From Curtobacterium sp. MCBA15_012 (GTDB taxonomy: Bacteria; Actinomycetota; Actinomycetes; Actinomycetales; Microbacteriaceae), in NCBI RefSeq assembly GCF_001864935.2, contig NZ_CP126267.1:992001-1056000 (forward strand): 64,000 nucleotides of DNA, read 5' to 3'. Under the pieces are notes generated by a model that did no database searches, was not told where the DNA came from, and saw only the letters and a list, made by a program, of their open reading frames with translations. This document shows, piece by piece, positions 34,931 to 43,460 of this stretch (position 1 is its first letter; each line of letters starts with the position of its first letter). A program made the position numbers and the translations under genes.

Positions 34931-35803
34931 GTGCCCGATCCGTTCATCGACCTGCACACGCACTCGAGCGTGTCCGACGGCACCGAGCCGCCCGCCGACC
35001 TCGTCGCCGCGGCCGCCGCGGCGGGCCTCGACGGTGTCGCCCTGACCGACCACGACACCACCGCCGGTTGGGACGAGGCGATCGCCGCCGTCGCCGACCG
35101 TCCGATGACCCTGGTCCCGGGCCTCGAGCTGAGCACGCGCGTCGGGTACCGGAGCGTGCACGTCCTCGGCTACCTCGTCGACCCGACCGACCCGGACCTC
35201 GTCGCCGAGACCACCCGCATCCGCGAGGGCCGGCTCGCCCGTGCCCGCCGCATGGTCGACCGCATCGGCCGCGACCACCCGATCACCTGGGAGGACGTGC
35301 TCGCGCAGTCGAGCGAGGGTGCCACGATCGGTCGGCCGCACATCGCCGACGCCCTCGTCGCCCGCGGCCTGGAACCCGACCGGAGCGCGGCGTTCCGCGG
35401 CATCCTGCACCCGGCCTCGGGCTACTACGAACCGCACGACGCGCCGTCGCCCCTGCGCGGCGTCGAGCTCATCCGCGGGGCCGGTGGCGTCCCCGTCATC
35501 GCGCACCCCGCCGCCTCGTCCCGCGGGATCGTGATCGTCGAGCCGATGCTCCGCGAGCTCGTCGACGCCGGACTCGGCGGCCTCGAGGTCGACCACCGCG
35601 AGAACCAGTCGCACGGCAAGCGCACGCTGCTCGACTGGGCACGGCGCTCCGGCCTGTTCGTCACCGGGTCGAGCGACTACCACGGCACCGGCAAGCCCAA
35701 CCGCCTCGGGGAGCACCGCACCGCGCGGGTGGCCTTCGACGCGATCGTCGCGCAGGCGACGGGCAGCGCCCCGGTGCACGGACCCGGCTCCCGCCTGGCC
35801 TGA
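34931..35803 (+). CDS. PHP-domain phosphoesterase, RNase AM/TrpH-like
   Basis: 290 residues. Metal-binding motifs of the PHP fold are FIDLHTHSSVSDGTEPP, GVALTDHDTTAGWDEA, LVPGLELSTRVGYRSVHVLG, a His in VPVIAHPAASSRG, and TGSSDYHGTGKPNRLG at the end. The family includes 3',5'-nucleoside bisphosphate phosphatase and 5'-3' exonuclease RNase AM. GTG 34931 has TACGAT at 34919-34924 six bases upstream. Divergent from pepP across 69 bp. Confidence 0.88.
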   Translation: MPDPFIDLHTHSSVSDGTEPPADLVAAAAAAGLDGVALTDHDTTAGWDEAIAAVADRPMTLVPGLELSTRVGYRSVHVLGYLVDPTDPDLVAETTRIREGRLARARRMVDRIGRDHPITWEDVLAQSSEGATIGRPHIADALVARGLEPDRSAAFRGILHPASGYYEPHDAPSPLRGVELIRGAGGVPVIAHPAASSRGIVIVEPMLRELVDAGLGGLEVDHRENQSHGKRTLLDWARRSGLFVTGSSDYHGTGKPNRLGEHRTARVAFDAIVAQATGSAPVHGPGSRLA

Positions 35804-35870
35804 GCCGTCCGGCTCGCCGCCGTCGGCCCCGGCCCCGACGTCATCGCCCCCGTCGTCGCCGTCGTCGCGG

Positions 35871-35925
35871 GATGGAGCAGAAAACGTCGGGCCGCGGGCG
35901 GGTACCCGACATCGTCTGCTCCATC
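35871..35925. repeat. hairpin repeat family B, second copy
   Basis: GATGGAGCAG (35871-35880) pairs with CTGCTCCATC (35916-35925); inside, CGTCGGG (35885-35891) pairs with CCCGAC at 35905-35910. Same nested plan as 12211-12267. Confidence 0.75.
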
Positions 35926-35990
35926 GGTGAACGCTCCGCGTCTGCTCCGCCGGTGAACGCTCCGCGGCTGCTCCATCGGTGAACGCTCGG
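35915..35990. repeat. 26-bp tandem repeat, three copies
   Basis: Units TCTGCTCCATCGGTGAACGC plus TCCGCG start at 35915, 35941 and about 35967; the right arm of the family B hairpin is the start of the first unit. With the hairpin it fills most of the 247 bp between the PHP gene and the DEAD helicase. Confidence 0.8.
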
Positions 35991-36006
35991 GCGGGTGGGG
36001 ACGACG

Positions 36007-36036
36007 AAGGCCCCGTCGCGTCAGCGACGGGGCCTT
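36007..36036 (-). terminator. terminator hairpin after the DEAD-box helicase gene
   Basis: AAGGCCCCGTCGC (36007-36019) pairs perfectly with GCGACGGGGCCTT (36024-36036) around GTCA. The flanking A and T bases give a short U-stretch on both strands. A single arm of the family A repeat (CGGACGGGAGGCGC, 36038-36051) adjoins and runs into the helicase stop codon. Confidence 0.8.
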
Positions 36037-36050
36037 GCGGACGGGAGGCG

Positions 36051-37562
36051 CTACTCGCCCTCGCCTGCTGCCTGCGGTGCCGAGCTGGTCGCCTCGGCGG
36101 AACCGCCGCTGCGACGGCGGCGGCGACGGCGACGCTTCGCGGCGCCGTCCGTCGTGCCCTCGGGGGAGGAGGCGTCCACCGCGGGCTGCGCGGTGTCGGT
36201 GGTGGTGGCTCCGGAGTCGGCCGACCCGGCGGCGCGAGCCGACGTGCCGGACTGCTCCGCGCCTCCAGACCGGGTGCGGCTCCGGCCGCGCGAGCCGCTG
36301 CGCTCACCGGCGGGGCGGTCGCCGCTGCGCTTGTCGGTGGTGCGTCGTTCGGTGCCCGCCGTGGCGGCGTGGCTCGACGCACCGGGCAGACGGCCCTTCG
36401 TGCCGGCCGGGATGTCGAGGTCCGTGAACAGGTGCGGCGACGACGAGTAGGTCTCGACGGGCTCGGGGATGCCGAACTCGAGGGCCTTGTCGATGAGCGT
36501 CCACTTGTGCAGGTCGTCCCAGTCGACGAACGTGACCGCGATGCCGGTCTTGCCGGCGCGGCCGGTGCGACCCGCGCGGTGCAGGTACGTGTCGGGGTCG
36601 TCCGGGATCGTGTGGTTGATCACGTGCGTGACGTCGTCCACGTCGATGCCGCGGGCCGCGACGTCCGTCGCGATGAGCACGTCGCGCTTGCCGGCCTTGA
36701 ACGCCGCCATCGCGCGCTCGCGCTGCTCCTGGTTGAGGTCGCCGTGGACGGCTGCGGCGTTGAAGCCGCGGTCCTTGAGCTCCTCGACGATGCGGGCCGC
36801 CGCGCGCTTGGTGCGCGTGAAGATCACGGTCTTGCCGCGACCCTCGGCCTGCAGGATGCGGGCGATGACCTCGTCCTTGTCGAGCGAGTGCGCGCGGTAG
36901 ATGACGTGCTTGATGTTCGCCTGCGTCAGGCCCTCGTCGGGGTCCGTCGCGCGGATGTGCACCGGGCGGGTCATGAAGCGGCGGGCGAGCGCGACGATCG
37001 GCGCGGGCATGGTCGCGGAGAACAGCATGGTGTGCCGGACGGCCGGGATCGCCTGGAAGATGCGCTCGATGTCGGAGAGGAAGCCCAGGTCGAGCATGCG
37101 GTCGGCCTCGTCGAGGACGACCTCCTGCACGTGGGAGAGGTCGAGCATGCGCTGGCGCTGCAGGTCGATGAGGCGGCCGGGCGTGCCGACCACGATCTGG
37201 GCGCCGGCCTTGAGCTGCTCGATCTGCCCCTCGTACGCCTTGCCGCCGTAGATCGAGACGACCTTGGTCGGGCGGTTCGAGGTCGCGAGTTCGAGGTCCT
37301 CGGTCACCTGCACCGCGAGTTCACGCGTGGGGACGACGACGAGTGCCTTGACACCGTGCTCGGGGTCGGGGCCGAGGCGCTGCACGAGCGGCAGGCCGAA
37401 GCCGAAGGTCTTGCCGGTACCGGTCTTGGCCTGGCCGATGATGTCCTGGCCGGAGAGGGCGAGCGGGATCGTCTGCTGCTGGATCGGGAAGGGCTCGCTG
37501 ATGCCCTTCGTCGCGAGCGCGTCGACGATGTCCTGCTCGATGGAGAGGTCTGCGAAAGTCAA
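36051..37562 (-). CDS. rhlE: DEAD-box RNA helicase
   Basis: 503 residues. The Q motif GISEPFPIQQQTIP, Walker A AKTGTGKT (about residues 44-51), PTRELA, VLDEADRMLDLGF, SAT, GKTVIFTRTKRAAARIVEEL, ATDVAARGIDVDDVTHVINH and HRAGRTGRAGKTG are all present. The C-terminal 120 residues are a basic, disordered tail with a run of Arg (AKRRRRRRRRSGGS), common in actinobacterial RNA helicases and probably RNA-binding. The start is TTG 37562, preceded by a near-perfect ribosome site AAGGTGAT. A TAGACT -10 sits on the minus strand at 37601-37596. Confidence 0.9.
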   Translation of the reverse strand: MTFADLSIEQDIVDALATKGISEPFPIQQQTIPLALSGQDIIGQAKTGTGKTFGFGLPLVQRLGPDPEHGVKALVVVPTRELAVQVTEDLELATSNRPTKVVSIYGGKAYEGQIEQLKAGAQIVVGTPGRLIDLQRQRMLDLSHVQEVVLDEADRMLDLGFLSDIERIFQAIPAVRHTMLFSATMPAPIVALARRFMTRPVHIRATDPDEGLTQANIKHVIYRAHSLDKDEVIARILQAEGRGKTVIFTRTKRAAARIVEELKDRGFNAAAVHGDLNQEQRERAMAAFKAGKRDVLIATDVAARGIDVDDVTHVINHTIPDDPDTYLHRAGRTGRAGKTGIAVTFVDWDDLHKWTLIDKALEFGIPEPVETYSSSPHLFTDLDIPAGTKGRLPGASSHAATAGTERRTTDKRSGDRPAGERSGSRGRSRTRSGGAEQSGTSARAAGSADSGATTTDTAQPAVDASSPEGTTDGAAKRRRRRRRRSGGSAEATSSAPQAAGEGE

Positions 37563-37644
37563 TGGATCACCTTGGTCCTGGTGGGAGTCGCGGTCAGTCT
37601 ACCGGCGGGGCGGGGCACCGCTGCCCGGCCGGTATGCTCGGGGC

Positions 37645-38361
37645 GTGGTGTCGTGGTGGAACCGGAAGCGCGCGGCGGAGCTCGCCGCCTCGTGGCTGGC
37701 GTCGCGGAACCCGCGGAACGCCTCGACGGTGGAGCGTCTGCAGCTCGACGACGTGAGCCCCGAGCTCGACGTCTACCTGGGCCAGGCCGCGTACCTGCAG
37801 CTGTCGCTGTACGAGACGATGGGCCGCGCCGGCGTCGCCGCCCCGACCATGTCCGGCCGCCTCGTGACGGGCGTGCTCGCGACCGCGGCCCTCGACCGGC
37901 ACCGCACCATCGTCGCCGAGATCGAACGCGGCGGGGGTGACCCTGCCGAGCTGATGGAACCCCACCGCGAGGCGATCGACCGGTTCCTGCTGCGCACGAG
38001 CGGTGCCGACTGGTACGAGTCGATGCTCACCGGCTACGTCACGGCGGGCATCCTCAACGACCTGTTCAGCAGCCTGCTCCGCTCGCTGCCGACCGACGTG
38101 CGGCAGCGGCTGCGCACGGTGTTCGACGGCCGCGAGGAGCGCGCCGTCGTCGACGAGCTCGCGGCGCACATCGAGCAGGACCCGCGCGTGGGCTCCCGGC
38201 TGGCGATGTGGGGGCGACGGCTCGTGGGCGACACGCTGCTCGTGGCGCGGTCGGCACTGGCGTCGCACGCCCGCGAGGACCAGGAACGGCTCGAGCCGGT
38301 GTGGACCGAGCTCATCGCGGCGCACACCCGGCGGATGGACGCGCTGGGCCTGACGGCGTGA
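37645..38361 (+). CDS. ferritin-like fold protein
   Basis: 238 residues, mostly helical. The four-helix pattern with LGQAAYLQLSLYETMGRAGV, ALDRHRTIVAEIERGGGDPA and MLTGYVTAGILNDLFSSLLR fits the actinobacterial ferritin-like fold family found next to a DEAD-box helicase gene (Rv3210c-like by memory). Putative metal ligands are Glu and His residues in helices 1-2, but no canonical di-iron ExxH motif is certain. GTG 37645 lies six bases after TATGCT at 37633-37638. Confidence 0.75.
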   Translation: MVSWWNRKRAAELAASWLASRNPRNASTVERLQLDDVSPELDVYLGQAAYLQLSLYETMGRAGVAAPTMSGRLVTGVLATAALDRHRTIVAEIERGGGDPAELMEPHREAIDRFLLRTSGADWYESMLTGYVTAGILNDLFSSLLRSLPTDVRQRLRTVFDGREERAVVDELAAHIEQDPRVGSRLAMWGRRLVGDTLLVARSALASHAREDQERLEPVWTELIAAHTRRMDALGLTA

Positions 38362-39527
38362 CCGCAGCGCACCGCGCATCGCAGGACCTCGTCCGCGGTG
38401 CCGCGACCTGGCGTCGTGCGGTCCTCGGCGGTGCGTCCGCATGGGCGTTCTCGCGCGTGCTCGTGACGACGGTCGCGATGGTGTCGCAGTGGGCGGCGAC
38501 GGGCTTGTTCCTGGGCGGGCGACCGTTCGTCGACCTGCTCGCGCAGTGGGACTCGGTGCACCTGGCCGAGATCGCCCGGCACGGCTACGACGCGGACTCG
38601 ACGAACACGGCGTTCTTCCCGGGGTACCCGCTCGCTGCGCGCGCGGTGGCCACGCTCCTCGGCCCGTGGAGCCCGGACCCGGTCGCGCTGGCGCTCGCGG
38701 TCGTGGCGGGCATCGGGGGACTGGTCGCCAGCGTGCTGCTCTGGCGCCTGGTCGACACGAGCTCCGGGGTCCGTGCGGCCGAGGTCGCGACCGCGCTCTT
38801 CGTGCTCGGGCCGTACGCCGTCTTCCTGCACGCGTCGTACGCGGAGTCGTGCTTCGCAGCCGCCGCGATCGGAGCGTGGTACGCCGCGACGCGGGACCGG
38901 TGGCTGCTCGCAGGCGTCCTGACGGCGGTCGCGGGCGCGATCCGACCGAACGGCCTCTTCCTGCTCGCTGCCATCGTCGTCCTCTACGTCGTCCGGCGTC
39001 GCGCGGCCGGGCGTCGGCTCGTCGCGTGGCCGGCGCTGGGACTCGCCACGGGTGTGGCCGGCTTCCTCGGCTACATGCTGTACCTGTGGACGTCGACCGG
39101 CCGGTGGGACACCTGGTCGCGGGCGCAGGGATCCGGGTGGGGACGGCGGATCCAAGCGCCGTGGGACACGTTCTCGTACACGGTGCAGTCCGTCGCGCAC
39201 CACGAAATGCCGTCCGCCCAGCCGCAGTTCCTGCTGGACATCGTCTTCGCGGGGCTGCTGCTCGCCGCGATCGCGTACTTCCTCGTCCACCGGTCGTGGG
39301 CGGAGGCCGTGTTCCTCGTGATCACGGCGGTGTCGCTCATGACGAGCTCCACCTACGTCTCGCTCGCGCGGAACACGCTGCCGCTGTTCCCGATCTGGGT
39401 GGCGCTCGGCGCCGCGTCGGTGCGGCACGCCACCGGACGGCGCGTGGCGCTCGTCGTGCTGGTGGTGGGCGTCGCGCTGTGCGTCGCGAACACGCACCAG
39501 TTCACGCTCGGGGAGTGGGCCGACTGA
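38358..39527 (+). CDS. integral membrane mannosyltransferase-like protein (PIG-V/GT-C type), second copy
   Basis: 389 residues with about nine helices. LLAQWDSVHLAEIARHGYDA and FFPGYPLAARAVA match the WD and GY loop of PIG-V proteins, and LHASYAESCFAAAAIGAWYA matches the acidic membrane motif of the paralogue at 23658-24896. The GTG start overlaps the stop of the ferritin-like gene as GTGA, the same arrangement as the dapE/PIG-V pair. Donor and acceptor unknown. Confidence 0.8.
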   Translation: MTAAHRASQDLVRGAATWRRAVLGGASAWAFSRVLVTTVAMVSQWAATGLFLGGRPFVDLLAQWDSVHLAEIARHGYDADSTNTAFFPGYPLAARAVATLLGPWSPDPVALALAVVAGIGGLVASVLLWRLVDTSSGVRAAEVATALFVLGPYAVFLHASYAESCFAAAAIGAWYAATRDRWLLAGVLTAVAGAIRPNGLFLLAAIVVLYVVRRRAAGRRLVAWPALGLATGVAGFLGYMLYLWTSTGRWDTWSRAQGSGWGRRIQAPWDTFSYTVQSVAHHEMPSAQPQFLLDIVFAGLLLAAIAYFLVHRSWAEAVFLVITAVSLMTSSTYVSLARNTLPLFPIWVALGAASVRHATGRRVALVVLVVGVALCVANTHQFTLGEWAD

Positions 39528-39603
39528 GGCGCGGCCGTGCGGGTCGGACGCGCTCGGCGTCCGGTCCGGACGTGCGTGGCGCTCGCCCGGGGTGTCGGCG
39601 TCG

Positions 39604-39690
39604 TCAGGCGCGGGAGCGCGCGCTGGGGCGGGGTGCTCGCGTCGTCAGGCGCGGGAGGGCGCTCTGGGGCTGCAGATCAGGCGCGGGAGC
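39604..39690. repeat. repeat of the 3' end of the adjacent membrane-protein gene
   Basis: TCAGGCGCGGGAG occurs at 39604, 39645 and 39677. The last copy is the stop codon and final codons (SRA, stop) of the minus-strand gene 39677-39964; the other two lie beyond the stop. Spacings are 41 and 32 bases, each with GCGCGCTGGGGC-like intervening sequence. Confidence 0.8.
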
Positions 39691-39964
39691 GCTCGAAGAA
39701 CGCTTCGTCGGCCCGGGCGCGGCGCGTGCCGAGCACCCACTCCGTCACGACGGCGACCACGCCGGCGCCGATGAGGGCGACGACCCAGATCCAGGTGCCG
39801 TCGTAGCGCCACCCGGCCCAGGTCAGGGCCTCCCAGGCGACCGCGGCGACGACGCCGCCGACGACCGGCCCGAGCAGCGCACCGCGCGTCGAGCGCCACG
39901 GCACGACGACGTGCGCGACGGCACCGAGGACGATGCCGCCGAGCACGGCGAACAGGAGTTCCAC
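39677..39964 (-). CDS. small three-helix membrane protein
   Basis: 95 residues starting VELLFAVLGGIVLG. Three hydrophobic helices (LLFAVLGGIVLGAVAHVVV, LLGPVVGGVVAAVAWEALTW, WIWVVALIGAGVVAVVTEWV) and a short basic C-terminus. I do not recognise a family with certainty. GTG 39964 follows the DUF3107 stop by one base, so the pair is an operon. Confidence 0.7.
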   Translation of the reverse strand: MELLFAVLGGIVLGAVAHVVVPWRSTRGALLGPVVGGVVAAVAWEALTWAGWRYDGTWIWVVALIGAGVVAVVTEWVLGTRRARADEAFFERSRA

Positions 39965-39965
39965 G

Positions 39966-40190
39966 TCAGGCGACGAACCCGATGCGGCGCGACTCCTCGG
40001 CTCCGACCTCGACGTAGGCGAGGGCGGCGACGGGGACGATGAAGCGACGGCCCTTGTCGTCCTTGAGGGCGAGGTGGGTCGACTGCGACTCGAGGGCCTG
40101 GGCCACGGCCTGCTCGATCTCCTCGGCGCTCTGGGCGGTCTCGAACGCGATCTCGCGCGGGCTGTTGATGATGCCGATCTTGATGTCCAC
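39966..40190 (-). CDS. DUF3107 family small protein
   Basis: 74 residues, MDIKIGIINSPREIAFETAQ then SAEEIEQAVAQALESQSTHL. It matches DUF3107, a short actinobacterial family (TB9.4/Rv3208A by memory) of unknown function encoded near DNA helicase genes. GTG 40190 has TACGCT on the minus strand at 40202-40197 six bases upstream. It is divergent from adnA. Confidence 0.85.
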   Translation of the reverse strand: MDIKIGIINSPREIAFETAQSAEEIEQAVAQALESQSTHLALKDDKGRRFIVPVAALAYVEVGAEESRRIGFVA

Positions 40191-40304
40191 GAGCACAGCG
40201 TATCCGAGCGGGTCCGGGCGGCACCGGCCGTTCGCCCCAGGCGCACGGGGGAGTGCGCGGCCGGCCCGTCCGCCCCTGTCGGCCGTGGTCGGTACCGTGT
40301 CCGC

Positions 40305-43300
40305 GTGCCCCGGACCCTGCTGACGCCCACCACGGACGACGTGGGCGTCGCGCGCGCACTCACGGTGGACCCCACGCAGGACGCCGTGCTCGCACTGCCG
40401 GACGGACGGCACGCCGCGGTCATCGGGGCGCCGGGCACCGGCAAGACCACGACGCTCGCCCGGCTCGTCGCCGACCGGCTCGGCCGCCCCGACGCGATCT
40501 CGGTCGACGGACACGCGACGGTGCTGGCGCTGACCTCGGCCCGGACCGCCGCGACCGCGCTGCGCGACCGACTCGCGGCCACCGTGGGACGGGTGGTGCC
40601 CGGCGCGCTCGCCCGCACGGTCAACTCGCTCGCGTTCCAGGTCGTCGCGCACGCCGCGTCCGTGCAGGGACTCGAGCCGCCGACGCTCCTCACCGGCGGC
40701 GAGCAGGACCGCATCATCGCCGACCTGCTGGACGGGCACGAGGCCGACGGGGCGGGACCCGACTGGCCGGCGCCGATCACGGCCGTGGTCCGCGAACGCG
40801 CGGGGTTCCGCACGGCCCTCCGCGACGTGATGATGCGTGCGGTGGCCGCGGGGGTGGAGCCCGAGGACATGCGCGAGCTCGCCGACGAACGCGGACGCCC
40901 CGAGTGGCGCGCGGTCGGCGACTTCGTCGACGAGTACCGCGCCACCCTGTCGGCGTTCCGGTCGACGAGCCTCGACGCCGCCGAACTCGTCGCCTACGCC
41001 ACCGCCGCGGTGCTCCGGGGCGAGGTGCCCCCGAGCGTGGCGGCGCTCCGGCTGCTCGTCGTCGACGACACCCAGGAGCTCGTCGAGGGCGAGGTCGCGC
41101 TCCTCGGGGCGCTGGCCCGTTCCGGGGTGCAGGTCGTGGCGTTCGGCGACCCCGACATCGCCTCCTCGGCCTTCCGCGGGGCGGAACCGGACGTGCTCGG
41201 CCGACTCGCGGTCCGGCTCGGTGTCGACCGGGTCGACGAGATCGTGCTGGGCACCGTGCACCGACACCCCGCGCCGGTCCGCGCGCTCGTCGAGTCGGTC
41301 ACCGGCCGGATCGGCGCGGCGGCGGCCGGCCGACAGCGCACCGCGACGGCGTCGACGACCGACGCACGGTCCGACGCGGTCGTGCACCTCGAGGCACCGA
41401 GCCGCTCCGCCCTCGTCACCGCGATCGCCCGTCGCCTGCGTGAGCACCGCCTCCTGGACGGCGTCCCCTGGCACCGGATGACGGTGGTGACCCGCAGCGG
41501 CGCGGCGATCCCCGAGCTCGTGCGGGCGCTGTCCGTGGCCGAGGTCCCCGCGACCGCCGGGGCCGCGCCGGTCCGACCGCGCGACGACTCCGCGGCGCGC
41601 GCCCTGCTCGACGCCGCGGCCGTCGCGCTCGACGTCCTGCCGCTCGACCCGGCACTCGCGACCGCGTTCGCGACCGGCCCCCTCGGCGGGCTCGACACGC
41701 TCGCGATGCGGCGGCTGCGGCTCGCCCTGCGCCGCGAGGAGCTCGCCGGTGGTGGCACGCGGACCTCGGACGAGCTGCTCGTCGAGGCGCTCGGGGCACC
41801 CGAACGCCTGGCCACGGTCGACGCCGGCTTCGCACGACGCGCCACGCGGCTCGCACGCAGCCTGGTACAGGCCCGAGCCGACGCCGCGGCCGACGCGAGC
41901 ATCGAGGAGATCCTCTGGGGGCTGTGGGAGCGCAGCGGCCTCGCCGGCGCCTGGGGTGCGCAGTCCGCGGCGGGCGGCGTCGGCGCGGGCGAGGCCGACC
42001 GCCACCTGGACGCCGTCGTCGGGCTGTTCACCGCGGCGAAGCGGTTCGTGGAACGGACCCCGGACGCTCCGGCGCGGGTGTTCGTCGACGACCTGCTCGG
42101 CGCCGACCTGCCCGAGGACTCGATCGGTCCGGACCGGACCGCGGGCCGTGTGCGAGTGCTGACCCCGTCGGCGACGATCGGGCTCGAGTGCGACGTCGTC
42201 GTGGTGCTCGGGCTGCAGGACGGCGTCTGGCCGAACACCCGCGTGCGCGGCAGCCTGCTCGACCCGGACGGCCTGGTCCGCGCCGCGTCCGGGGTCGAGC
42301 ACGGCGCGACCGACGACCGGGCCGCTGTGGTGGCCGACGAACTGCGCCTGTTCGCCCGGTCGGTGTCACGGGCGACGACCCAGGTCGTCATCGGCACCGT
42401 GGCGAACGACGACGAGGCCCCCTCGCCGTTCGTCCGGCTCGTCCCAGTGCCCCCGGACCGCGCCGCCACGGTGCACCCGCTCTCGCTGCGCGGTCTCGCC
42501 GGGTCGCTCCGCCGGCGCGTGGTGACCTCGGGTGACCACGAGGCCGCCTCCGCGCTCGCGCGCCTGGCCGCCGAAGGCGTCCCCGGGGCATCGCCGGACG
42601 AGTGGTACGGCCTGCTCGATCCCTCGACCGACGACCCGCTCGTCGACCTCGACGCCGCACCCGCACCCCTGCACGACGAGGGCGAGCCCGTCGCACCGGC
42701 GGTGTCGGTGTCGCCGTCCCGCATCGGCACCTTCGAAGAGTGCCCGGTGCACTGGTTCGCGCAGACCTTCGGTGGCGGTGCCCCGAGTCCCGCGATGGGC
42801 ATCGGGACGATCGTGCACGAGGCGATGGAGCACGCGACCGAGGTGGACGTCGAGTCGCTGTGGCAGCGGGTCGAGGCACGGTGGGACGAGCTGACGTTCG
42901 AGTCGGCGTGGGTGGCCGACCGCGAGCGTGCCCGCACGCGTCGGATGATCGAGGGCCTGAGCGACTACCTCCGCACGTTCGCGGGTGCCGGTCGCCGGCT
43001 CCTCGGCGCCGAGACGTCGTTCGCGCTCGTCACCGGTCCGGCGCGCATGCGGGGGAGCATCGACCGGATCGAGGTGGACCCGGACGGTCGGGTCAGCGTG
43101 GTCGACCTGAAGACGGGACGCTCGATGCCGAGCGAGAAGAACGACATGCCCGACCACCCGCAGCTCGGCGCGTACCAGCTCGCGGTCGAGGACGGCGCGG
43201 TGGAGGGCGTCCCGGCCGGCTCCCGGATGGCCGACGCCCGCCTGGTGTTCGTGCAGAACCCGCGCGGTGGGCACGCGTACTCGGAGCGGACCCAGCACGC

Positions 43301-43460
43301 CTTCGACGAGGAGACCCGCGAGGCCTACCGCGAGCGCCTGCACACCGTCGCCCGCGGCATGGCCGGCCGGACCTTCGTCGCACGGGTGGACGACCACTGC
43401 ACGAAGGCGCGGACCGGCGTCGAGTGCCGCATCCACGTCGTCGGGGAGGTGACCTGGTGA
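40305..43460 (+). CDS. adnA: AdnA-like subunit of the AdnAB helicase-nuclease
   Basis: 1051 residues, close to mycobacterial AdnA. AdnAB resects double-strand DNA ends for repair. Walker A is GAPGTGKTTT (about residue 42). Motif II is VVDDTQELVEGE rather than DExxD, consistent with the weak motor of AdnA. The C-terminal PD-(D/E)XK nuclease has GTIVHEAMEHATE, MRGSIDRIEV and VVDLKTGRSMP. Cluster-type cysteines are Cys813 (EECPVHW), Cys1032 and Cys1041; the expected fourth at 1035 is Ala. GTG 40305 lies six bases after TACCGT at 40293-40298. The stop overlaps adnB as GTGA. Confidence 0.9.
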   Translation: MPRTLLTPTTDDVGVARALTVDPTQDAVLALPDGRHAAVIGAPGTGKTTTLARLVADRLGRPDAISVDGHATVLALTSARTAATALRDRLAATVGRVVPGALARTVNSLAFQVVAHAASVQGLEPPTLLTGGEQDRIIADLLDGHEADGAGPDWPAPITAVVRERAGFRTALRDVMMRAVAAGVEPEDMRELADERGRPEWRAVGDFVDEYRATLSAFRSTSLDAAELVAYATAAVLRGEVPPSVAALRLLVVDDTQELVEGEVALLGALARSGVQVVAFGDPDIASSAFRGAEPDVLGRLAVRLGVDRVDEIVLGTVHRHPAPVRALVESVTGRIGAAAAGRQRTATASTTDARSDAVVHLEAPSRSALVTAIARRLREHRLLDGVPWHRMTVVTRSGAAIPELVRALSVAEVPATAGAAPVRPRDDSAARALLDAAAVALDVLPLDPALATAFATGPLGGLDTLAMRRLRLALRREELAGGGTRTSDELLVEALGAPERLATVDAGFARRATRLARSLVQARADAAADASIEEILWGLWERSGLAGAWGAQSAAGGVGAGEADRHLDAVVGLFTAAKRFVERTPDAPARVFVDDLLGADLPEDSIGPDRTAGRVRVLTPSATIGLECDVVVVLGLQDGVWPNTRVRGSLLDPDGLVRAASGVEHGATDDRAAVVADELRLFARSVSRATTQVVIGTVANDDEAPSPFVRLVPVPPDRAATVHPLSLRGLAGSLRRRVVTSGDHEAASALARLAAEGVPGASPDEWYGLLDPSTDDPLVDLDAAPAPLHDEGEPVAPAVSVSPSRIGTFEECPVHWFAQTFGGGAPSPAMGIGTIVHEAMEHATEVDVESLWQRVEARWDELTFESAWVADRERARTRRMIEGLSDYLRTFAGAGRRLLGAETSFALVTGPARMRGSIDRIEVDPDGRVSVVDLKTGRSMPSEKNDMPDHPQLGAYQLAVEDGAVEGVPAGSRMADARLVFVQNPRGGHAYSERTQHAFDEETREAYRERLHTVARGMAGRTFVARVDDHCTKARTGVECRIHVVGEVTW

